This document shows, piece by piece, positions 50,221-58,052 of a stretch of 64,000 nt of DNA. Source of the stretch: Bacteroidota bacterium (GTDB lineage: Bacteria > Bacteroidota > Bacteroidia > Bacteroidales > UBA10428); contig QKEH01000008.1 of NCBI GenBank assembly GCA_003252385.1, positions 111,166-175,165 of the forward strand. The letters run 5' to 3'. The first letter of the stretch is position 1; every line of letters starts with the position of its first letter. Under the pieces are notes generated by a model, which worked only from the letters and a program-made list of their open reading frames with translations, had not been told where the DNA came from and made no database searches. The translations under genes were made by a program, and so were the position numbers.

Positions 50221-52620
50221 TTACTCCTGCCGCAGTGCTTCCACCGGATTACGATTGGCTGCCCGCCAGCTTTGCCAGCTTACAGTGAGCAGGGCAATGC
50301 ATAAAGCCAGTCCGCCGGCTAAGGCAAAAAGCCACCAGCTAATCACTGTTTTACTAGCAAAATTCTCCAGCCACCTGTGCATGGCATACCAGGCCAGGGG
50401 TACAGTTATCAAAAAGGCAAAACCAACCCATTTAAGATAATCGCGATTAAGCTCGCTCAATAGTTCGCTTAACCGGGCGCCATTAACCTTGCGGATTCCA
50501 ATCTCCTTAATCCGCAATTTCGATTCTATCAGGCTTAGCCCAATCAATCCCAAACAGGATATGGCAATGGCTATCATGCTAAATACCAAAAAAAGCGTCG
50601 CCAATTGGTTTTCGCTTTTATACTGATCGGCATATTCGTCATTCAGATAGCGATAGATGAACGGATTATCCGGAAAGAATTTGGAATACTGCTCATTAAC
50701 GCTAGCCAGGGTACCCGACAAATTGTGCTTGTTAAATTCAATCAGAAAATAGCGGGTTCTGAAGTCGCTGATCAGATAAATATAGGGTGTCATGGCATAC
50801 TTGGGCGACACATGGTTATAATCCTGAATGACACCAATAATAGTACGATTGCGGTTATCGCCCTGAATGCTGTTGCCAATGGCAGCCTGGGCATTCTCAA
50901 AGCCAAAAGCCCTACAAGCAGATTCGTTCAGGATGATACTGTTCTGATCCGATTCATTATTTTCGAAATACCGCCCGGCAAGGAGCTGAGTATGTAGAAT
51001 ATTCAAATAACTAAAATCCGATTCGATGATATAGTAGGAATCGCTTGTTTCCGGCTTTGCCGGATTAACATACGGCATTTTAACAGATTGATAACCGGGA
51101 ATACATGATGTATAACTTACCCGCTCAACTCCGGGAATTTTCATGCATTCATCTTTAAAGCTTACAAAATGCTGTCGGAATGATTCATCGCTCGTTGTCA
51201 TGGGCGACTGAATTGCCAAGGTATTTCCCGGATCGAAACCCTGCGTATGCTCCTGCAAATACAACTTCTGCTTTTGCACCAATAGGGTGGCAATAATCAG
51301 AAATATGCTCGCACCAAACTGAAAACTTACCAGCGCGCGTTTTAAGCCCGACTGTGGATTAAGCATAATCACCTTACGTTGCATGATGAGCAAGGGACTT
51401 ACCCTGGCAATTACCAGGGCTGGGTACAATGTTGCCACCAGCGACAAGCCAACAAACACACTTAATATAATGATCCACAAGCGGGCAGAATTGATACAAA
51501 TCGTCGTAAAATTAATTTGGAACAAACCGTTCAACCAAGGCGATAATAGGTATAAAACACACAAGGTTATCAGAAGAGCTGAAAGGTTCAAGGCAAAAGA
51601 ATCGATAAAAAACTGCTGTAATAATCGTCGCTTTTTCGATCCGATGATTTTTTGTATGCCAATATTTTTAAGCTGTGAATGTACCTGCGATAGTTGAAAA
51701 TTCAGGTTATTGACCAGCGAAATAATCAGGATCATCATCCCAACATTGAGCATAATTTTAAGCGATGTGCGGCTTACAGCAGTTGATGGAGAAAACATTG
51801 TAAAATCAGTAACATAATGCAAATCGGCGATATTGGTCAGATAATACTGATACGTTCTGCCCATACTCCGGGCAAAGTCGCCAAGTTTCTCATTTACAAC
51901 TGCGTCAAATTTCGCTTGCAGTGCTGCCACATCGGCTCCCGGTTTCAGAAGAAGATAGCTCGAAGCCGCGTGCATAGGCCAGCTATTGACCCAATTGCCA
52001 AAAACTTCAATATATAAGGGAAGTGTTGCAACCATATCGAAAGATAGTTCGGAATTATCCGGTATATCACGTACCACCGCGCTGACAAATACTTTACGTG
52101 GTTCACGCTTATCATTATGTATGGTTAACACTTGCCCGATAGGGTCTGATTCGCCAAAAAATAATTTTTGCATGGATTCCGTAATCACTACAGAGTTTGT
52201 ATTGGATAAGGCCGACGTCAGGTTGCCCAAAACCACCTCATGAGCAAATACATTGAAGAAATTGGTATCGGCATAAATAACATGCTGAATGCGCAGGCTA
52301 CGATCCTTATTCGATACCACATTCTCCTCCCACATTTCACAATACCGGGTATAATCCTGTATTTCCGGAAAACGGTCCTTCAAGGTGGGTGCCATTTGTA
52401 TGGGCGTGCTGGGCCAATGATTGGCCAGGGCCCCATCCTTAAATATTCTGGTATGAATTTTATAAAGATGTTCAGCGTTTGGCTGGTAATTATCGAAATT
52501 CTGGTGGATATATACATAGTTAAAAATGTATATAAACGATACCAGTCCCAAGACCAGGGTTGCAATATTAAGAATGTGTGTGGTTTTATTGTTTAAAAAT
52601 CGTCGGTACAAACGGATCAT
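50221..52620 (-). CDS. MacB/FtsX-type ABC transporter permease (5 of 5)
   Basis: IKEIGIRKVNGARLSELL and SWQSWRAANRNPVEALRQE C-terminus. Confidence 0.92.
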   Translation of the reverse strand: MIRLYRRFLNNKTTHILNIATLVLGLVSFIYIFNYVYIHQNFDNYQPNAEHLYKIHTRIFKDGALANHWPSTPIQMAPTLKDRFPEIQDYTRYCEMWEENVVSNKDRSLRIQHVIYADTNFFNVFAHEVVLGNLTSALSNTNSVVITESMQKLFFGESDPIGQVLTIHNDKREPRKVFVSAVVRDIPDNSELSFDMVATLPLYIEVFGNWVNSWPMHAASSYLLLKPGADVAALQAKFDAVVNEKLGDFARSMGRTYQYYLTNIADLHYVTDFTMFSPSTAVSRTSLKIMLNVGMMILIISLVNNLNFQLSQVHSQLKNIGIQKIIGSKKRRLLQQFFIDSFALNLSALLITLCVLYLLSPWLNGLFQINFTTICINSARLWIIILSVFVGLSLVATLYPALVIARVSPLLIMQRKVIMLNPQSGLKRALVSFQFGASIFLIIATLLVQKQKLYLQEHTQGFDPGNTLAIQSPMTTSDESFRQHFVSFKDECMKIPGVERVSYTSCIPGYQSVKMPYVNPAKPETSDSYYIIESDFSYLNILHTQLLAGRYFENNESDQNSIILNESACRAFGFENAQAAIGNSIQGDNRNRTIIGVIQDYNHVSPKYAMTPYIYLISDFRTRYFLIEFNKHNLSGTLASVNEQYSKFFPDNPFIYRYLNDEYADQYKSENQLATLFLVFSMIAIAISCLGLIGLSLIESKLRIKEIGIRKVNGARLSELLSELNRDYLKWVGFAFLITVPLAWYAMHRWLENFASKTVISWWLFALAGGLALCIALLTVSWQSWRAANRNPVEALRQE

Positions 52621-52630
52621 ATCAATACGT

Positions 52631-52686
52631 AATTAGAAATTAACAATGAGTTTATTACTCATTGCACATTGCTCATTCATAATTGA
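52631..52686. repeat. eight 7-nt units with internal hairpin, between permease 5 and ATPase genes
   Basis: AATTAGA AATTAAC AATGAGT TTATTAC TCATTGC ACATTGC TCATTCA TAATTGA; contains perfect hairpin CAATGAGT-TTATT-ACTCATTG (52644-52664). Confidence 0.75.
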
Positions 52687-52691
52687 ATACT

Positions 52692-53366
52692 TTAATTTTC
52701 ATTCACCGAAATAATCTTTCCGTCGAACAGGTTCACTACTCGGTGCGAGAAACCGGCATCGCGGTCGGAGTGAGTTACCATAATGATGGTAGTTCCTTCC
52801 TTGTTGAGCTCGGTGAGCAGCTTCATAACTTCCAGTCCGTTCTTGGAATCGAGGTTACCCGTTGGCTCATCGGCCAGTATCAGCTTGGGGTTGGCCACCA
52901 CGGCACGTGCAATGGCTACCCGCTGTTGTTGTCCGCCGGAAAGCTGCTGCGGAAAATGTTTTTTGCGGTGCCCGATTTTCATGCGTTCCAAAACAGCTTC
53001 TACCATTCGCCTGCGCTCCGATCCCTTCAGTTTAAGGTATACCAGTGGCAGTTCCACATTTTCGTATACATTGAGCTCATCAATCAGATTGAAACTCTGG
53101 AATACAAAACCAATATTTCCCTTTCGCAGATCGGTACGCTGGCTCTCTTTGAATTTAGCCACCTCGGTACTGTTAAATACATAGCTCCCGCCTGAAGGGT
53201 TGTCCAATAAACCCAGAATATTTAACAGGGTGGATTTCCCACAACCCGAAGGCCCCATAATAGCAACAAATTCGCCCGCCTTTATATGCAGGTCCACCTT
53301 GTTCAGTGCTGTTGTTTCCACATCGTCAGTGCGGAATACTTTGCTTAGTTCTTTTGTTTGTATCAT
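52692..53366 (-). CDS. ABC transporter ATP-binding protein (LolD/MacB type)
   Basis: [40 protein letters not shown]. Confidence 0.97.
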   Translation of the reverse strand: MIQTKELSKVFRTDDVETTALNKVDLHIKAGEFVAIMGPSGCGKSTLLNILGLLDNPSGGSYVFNSTEVAKFKESQRTDLRKGNIGFVFQSFNLIDELNVYENVELPLVYLKLKGSERRRMVEAVLERMKIGHRKKHFPQQLSGGQQQRVAIARAVVANPKLILADEPTGNLDSKNGLEVMKLLTELNKEGTTIIMVTHSDRDAGFSHRVVNLFDGKIISVNEN

Positions 53367-53377
53367 AATTTTATAGC

Positions 53378-53526
53378 TGTGAGATTTTGAGATATGAGAT
53401 TTTGAGACAAACGATCCAATTTCTCATTCTCCGCACTCTGTTATTTATTTCTTTGTAATGTTTATTTTTTAAATCAGTTTCCGCCAATTTCATGTCCCAC
53501 AATCTCACATCTCATCATCTCATCTC
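53378..53526. repeat. GAG-phased (7-8 nt) array facing an inverted CTC-phased array
   Basis: TGTGAGATTTTGAGATATGAGATTTTGAG (53378-53406) and AATCTCACATCTCATCATCTCATCTC (53501-53526). Confidence 0.6.
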
Positions 53527-54800
53527 TATTTAAAAACCACCCTCTCATTCTCTCCAAAGCTCTCATAGCCCGAAGTAATTACCTGCTCGCCAGGTTTCAG
53601 GCCCTCCAGCACCTCGTAGTACAAGGGGTTTTGTTTGCCAATGCGAATATCGCGTCGGTACGCTGCCGAACCATCTTCGGCCACCACATAAACCCATTGC
53701 CCGCCGGTCGACTGGAAAAAACTACCCCTGGGAATCAGGATGGCCTGCTGGGTTTCGCCCAGTTCGAGGCTGATGTGGTAACTCTGCCCGGCACGAATAT
53801 TTGCAGGTTGCTCCCCGGTAAAGATAAGATCTACTCCAAAACGCCCATCATGTACCTCGGGGTATACTTTAGTAACCTCCAGCTGAAAGGTATCGGCCTG
53901 TCGGTTAAAAGAGGCTCTCAGGCTGGTGCGTACCCGGTCGATGTAATGCTCATCTATGTCGGCGGTAATTTTAAAAGCACTCAAATCGTTTACCTGCCCA
54001 ATGCGTTGCCCCTTGTTGATGGATTGCCCCAGTTCGGCATCGAGAAAACCCAGTTGCCCGCTAATAGGCGCCTTTATGTTGAGCTCTTCCTGTTGCTGAT
54101 AGATCAGTTCCAGGTTTTTCTGCATATTATCCAGGTTACATTGAATTTTCTCCACCTGGTTTTTCCGGTACACCGAATCTTGTCGTTGCCGTTCGAGGGT
54201 AAGCTCCAGCATTTGCCGGGTGAGCTCATAATCTTCCTTCGACAACAAATATTCCTCGTCGGAAATGAGCGTTTCGGCATGCAGACGTTGATTGCGATCG
54301 TACACCCGCTTGCGTTGAACCAATTCGAACTGCTGATTTAACAAATCGCGCTGTAAGGCCAGTTTTTGCTGTTGCATATTCAGCTCCGTTTCGCGCAGAA
54401 AGTTAGCCTTTTCGGCCAGCTGCGCTTCACTGCTCAATATATTCAGGCTTAAATTGGTATTGCTCAGACGCAAAATTACTTCGCCGCGGGAAACCATGGT
54501 TCCTTCTTCAAGCAGCATCGACTCCACCATACCACCTTCTACCGCATCGAGATATACTATGGATATGGGTTCGACAATACCAATAATTCGTATGTAATCC
54601 TGGAAAGCACCTTCGGTAATGGTTTCGATGGTAAGCTTATCGCGCTCGGTACGGTAGGTAGATCGGTTATCGCGAAATGCAAACAAAGCAACCCCGGTGA
54701 GTACCACCAATCCCATACCTATAAACTTATAATGCCGGGGTTTGACCCATCGCTTATCCTCAATCTTTCGATCCATCGTTTCTATGGGAGTATCATTCAT
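53526..54800 (-). CDS. HlyD/MacA-like periplasmic adaptor (membrane fusion) protein
   Basis: N-terminal TM, VEPISIVYLDAVEGGMVESMLLEEGTMVSRGEVILRL, long coiled coil, LNIKAPISGQLGFLDAELGQSINKGQRIGQV. Confidence 0.93.
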   Translation of the reverse strand: MNDTPIETMDRKIEDKRWVKPRHYKFIGMGLVVLTGVALFAFRDNRSTYRTERDKLTIETITEGAFQDYIRIIGIVEPISIVYLDAVEGGMVESMLLEEGTMVSRGEVILRLSNTNLSLNILSSEAQLAEKANFLRETELNMQQQKLALQRDLLNQQFELVQRKRVYDRNQRLHAETLISDEEYLLSKEDYELTRQMLELTLERQRQDSVYRKNQVEKIQCNLDNMQKNLELIYQQQEELNIKAPISGQLGFLDAELGQSINKGQRIGQVNDLSAFKITADIDEHYIDRVRTSLRASFNRQADTFQLEVTKVYPEVHDGRFGVDLIFTGEQPANIRAGQSYHISLELGETQQAILIPRGSFFQSTGGQWVYVVAEDGSAAYRRDIRIGKQNPLYYEVLEGLKPGEQVITSGYESFGENERVVFK

Positions 54801-54900
54801 CCTGTTTCAAATTATGCATTTTCAAATGTTTCGGGGAGTAGGCCTTCGCCTACACCCGTCACATTTATCGAAAACCTATTTCTATTTCTTACCCAGGTAA

Positions 54901-54917
54901 ATCAAGGGGCATGCCAA
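54901..54917 (-). promoter_or_regulatory. candidate sigma-54 (-24/-12) promoter for the adaptor/ABC operon
   Basis: Minus strand TTGGCATGCCCCTTGAT against consensus YTGGCACGNNNNTTGCW; ~100 nt upstream of the 54800 start. Confidence 0.5.
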
Positions 54918-54969
54918 ATACTCATTGCGCTGATTATCTTATATATAATCTAACAACCCCTATCCCACC

Positions 54970-55010
54970 TGTCAAGAATATCGACAGAATTGTGTAAAAT
55001 ATTTTTACAC
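54970..55010. promoter_or_regulatory. two dyads upstream of the candidate sigma-54 promoter (possible activator sites)
   Basis: TGTC-N9-GACA (54970-54986) and perfect GTGTAAAA-TAT-TTTTACAC (54992-55010). Confidence 0.4.
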
Positions 55011-55088
55011 TTGCTTGAAGCCAGCGGGAATCATGGATACCTTTGTTATAACCGTACTGGCCTTGAAAGGTCGAAAAAATTACCGGCT

Positions 55089-56450
55089 ATGCTGAAAGGA
55101 AAAATTCTTATAGTAGATGACAATAAAAGCGCACTAAGTGCTTTACGCCTGCTCCTACAGTTCGAATTTGATGAAGTAAAAACCCTGAGCAGTCCCAACC
55201 AGATTAACAGCGAATTGCAAAAGCTGGATTACGACCTGATTTTGCTCGACATGAACTTTTCGGCTGGAATCAACACCGGAAATGAAGGTTTGTACTGGCT
55301 GGATGAAATTAAAAAGCAGGCCCCTGCCACCGAAGTGATCATGATTACTGCGTATGGCGATGTGGAGTTGGCCGTGAAGGCACTGAAGCGTGGTGCTGCC
55401 GATTTTATCCTGAAACCCTGGGAAAATGAAAAGCTGATTGCCACCCTGCATTCGGCGTTCCAGCTTCGCCAGTCGAAACAGGAGGTAGGCCATTTACGAA
55501 GCCGTGAACGATCGCTCAAACACGAACTAAATGCTGCGCAACCGATTATTGTGGGCACCTCGCCCGGAGTTTTACGAATGATGAAGCTGATCCAAAAGGT
55601 GGCTCAAACCGATGCCAACATTCTGATTACCGGCGAAAACGGCACCGGCAAGGAACTGGTAGCCCGCGAGATTCATCGTAAATCGAAGCGAAGCGACGAG
55701 GTGCTGGTTACCGTGGATATGGGCTCCCTAAACGAAAACCTTTTCGAGAGCGAACTTTTTGGCCATAAGAAAGGTGCCTTTACCGACGCCCGGGAAGACC
55801 GAGTGGGTAAAATGCAATTGGCCGATAAGGGCACTCTCTTCTTCGATGAAATTGGCAACCTGAGCCTTCCCCTTCAATCGAAATTACTGGTAGCACTGGA
55901 AAGTCGGGTGGTAGTGCCGGTTGGTGGCAACCAACCCGTTCCGGTCGATATTCGACTGATCAGTGCTACCAATTGCAATCCGGAACTCATGGTTTCCCAA
56001 GGCAGTTTTCGCGAGGATTTGCTCTACCGGCTCAACACCATTCACATTGAAGTACCTCCCCTGCGCGACCGCGGCGAGGATATTGAACTACTCTCCCATT
56101 TCTTCCTGAAGCGTTTCGAAAATAAGTACCATAAAAACTCTCTGACACTGAGCCCTCAAGCTGTTAAAAAACTCACCAAGCACGCTTGGCCGGGGAATAT
56201 CCGCGAGCTGCAACACACCATTGAAAAAGCAGTGATCCTCTCCGAAGGCAGTAACCTCAAAGCCGAAGATTTTATATTCCGGGCTCCGGGACGAAAAATG
56301 CACGCGCCCAATCAAACTCTTGAAGATATGGAACGCGACCTGATTGAGGATGCCATGGAACGCAACGATGGCAATTTGACCGCAACGGCCGATCAGTTGG
56401 GCATATCGCGACAAACCCTCTACAACAAAATTAAGCGGTATGACCTTTAA
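55089..56450 (+). CDS. sigma-54-dependent response regulator (NtrC family)
   Basis: Receiver (ILIVDDNKSALSALRLLL, LILLDMNFS, KPW), AAA+ GENGTGKELVAREIH, ESELFGHKKGAFTDA, C-terminal Fis-type HTH ATADQLGISRQTLYNKIKRY. Confidence 0.96.
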   Translation: MLKGKILIVDDNKSALSALRLLLQFEFDEVKTLSSPNQINSELQKLDYDLILLDMNFSAGINTGNEGLYWLDEIKKQAPATEVIMITAYGDVELAVKALKRGAADFILKPWENEKLIATLHSAFQLRQSKQEVGHLRSRERSLKHELNAAQPIIVGTSPGVLRMMKLIQKVAQTDANILITGENGTGKELVAREIHRKSKRSDEVLVTVDMGSLNENLFESELFGHKKGAFTDAREDRVGKMQLADKGTLFFDEIGNLSLPLQSKLLVALESRVVVPVGGNQPVPVDIRLISATNCNPELMVSQGSFREDLLYRLNTIHIEVPPLRDRGEDIELLSHFFLKRFENKYHKNSLTLSPQAVKKLTKHAWPGNIRELQHTIEKAVILSEGSNLKAEDFIFRAPGRKMHAPNQTLEDMERDLIEDAMERNDGNLTATADQLGISRQTLYNKIKRYDL

Positions 56451-57771
56451 GTTTCTCAATACCGCGCTTATCCTTCGTCTGTTGCTGTTCCTGCTCGCGG
56501 GAATACTGCTGGGATACTCTCTGCACTCCGGCCAGTTGCAATGGACGGTTATCCTTTCCATTATTTCAGTGGCACTACTAATCCACGTGCAACTCTATTT
56601 TAACCGCATCAACGAAAAACTGAGCTATTTCTTCGATGCGGTCCGCAACGAAGATTCCACCCTTCATTTCAACGAAAACACAGGACACAAAGCCACTAAA
56701 GAACTACATGCCAGCTTAAACAAGCTGAATGCCACCCTTTCCGAAATAAAAATACGCAACGAGTACAACGAACGGTTTTATCGCGAACTACTCCGGTATT
56801 CAGCTACGGGAATTGTGGTTGTCGATACACGGGACTATGTAGAACTGATCAACGAGGCCGCGCTGCGACTGCTGGACTTACCGGCCATGGCCCATTTGGG
56901 TATCCTGCAGCAAAAAAGAACCGAACTGCATACCCTGATGAAAGAACTGCAGCCCGGTCAGGTACGCACCTTAAAATACCTCAGAGGCCAGCAAATACAT
57001 CCGCTTTCGGTGCAGGTAGCCGATGTGCAGTTTGGTAACCTGTGCTACCAGGTATTCTCCTTACACGATATTAAGGTGGAAATGGAAGAAAACGAGGTGG
57101 AATCGTGGCAAAAACTCATCCGGGTACTCACCCACGAAATTATAAACTCGGTAGCGCCCATTACTTCGCTGAGTGCTACCATGCAACGCTTCCTGAACTT
57201 TGAAGATGCCAGCCAAACCGACACCTATCTGGCCAAGGCTCGCGAAGGCCTGATGGTAATAGAAGAAACCGGAAAGGGACTGATGCACTTTATAGACAAC
57301 TACCGGCGACTGACCAAGCTCCCCAAACCCATATTCAAAGCAGTTGGGATCCAAGACTGGATCCACCGCATCGAACTATTGCTCAGGGATCGTTTTGAAG
57401 AAGAGCACATACAGTTTAAACTCCAGCTTCAATCGTCTCAAAAAGAAATACCGGCTGACGAAAAACTCCTCAGCCAGGTCTTGATCAACATTCTGAAGAA
57501 TGCCATGGAAGCCATGCAGGATGCTCCCGTTCGCGAAATAATCATCAAAACCCGTGACGCAGAAGGCAAAATGCAGCTTTCGATATCCAATACCGGTAAA
57601 CCTATACCTGCCGATTTACTTGATAAAATTTTTATTCCATTTTTTAGCACTAAAGAGCAGGGCTCAGGTATTGGACTCAGCATTTCGAGGCAAATTATGC
57701 GACTGCACAAGGGCAGTATCTCCGTGCAGAGCTCCGAAGACCAACGAACGGTTTTCGTTTTAACTTTTTAG
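56440..57771 (+). CDS. membrane-bound sensor histidine kinase
   Basis: Two N-terminal TMs, LIRVLTHEIINSVAPI H-box, QVLINILKNAMEAM N-box, GSGIGLSISRQIMRLHKGSI. Confidence 0.95.
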   Translation: MTFKFLNTALILRLLLFLLAGILLGYSLHSGQLQWTVILSIISVALLIHVQLYFNRINEKLSYFFDAVRNEDSTLHFNENTGHKATKELHASLNKLNATLSEIKIRNEYNERFYRELLRYSATGIVVVDTRDYVELINEAALRLLDLPAMAHLGILQQKRTELHTLMKELQPGQVRTLKYLRGQQIHPLSVQVADVQFGNLCYQVFSLHDIKVEMEENEVESWQKLIRVLTHEIINSVAPITSLSATMQRFLNFEDASQTDTYLAKAREGLMVIEETGKGLMHFIDNYRRLTKLPKPIFKAVGIQDWIHRIELLLRDRFEEEHIQFKLQLQSSQKEIPADEKLLSQVLINILKNAMEAMQDAPVREIIIKTRDAEGKMQLSISNTGKPIPADLLDKIFIPFFSTKEQGSGIGLSISRQIMRLHKGSISVQSSEDQRTVFVLTF

Positions 57772-58003
57772 GCTCACCTGTTTGGTTACTACGAACCTGA
57801 GTTGAATCATCTGCATTAAGCTGAACAGTTATACCCGGCACCTGACTCCAATCAATAGCTGAAGAGCAATCCATCAATTTGTTTTAATCTGTATACTGAG
57901 CAGGCAATAATACACCCTGCCATTTCTTCAATTTCGTGAATGGCACACATCCAAATGGTACGTTTTCTTACCTCCATTTCAATTCAACAGGCTTATAAAA
58001 TTA

Positions 58004-58033
58004 AAACGCCCTGAAGGTTTCTTCAGGGCGTTT
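58004..58033. terminator. bidirectional intrinsic terminator between convergent genes
   Basis: AAACGCCCTGAAG - GTTT - CTTCAGGGCGTTT, perfect 13-bp stem. Confidence 0.88.
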
Positions 58034-58052
58034 CTCTTATGCTTTCTAGATA

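Noticed and set aside
54838-54853. GTAGGC-CTTC-GCCTAC hairpin upstream of the adaptor gene
   Set aside because: Short stem with no U-run; could be leader structure or a small dispersed repeat, but evidence is too weak to assign
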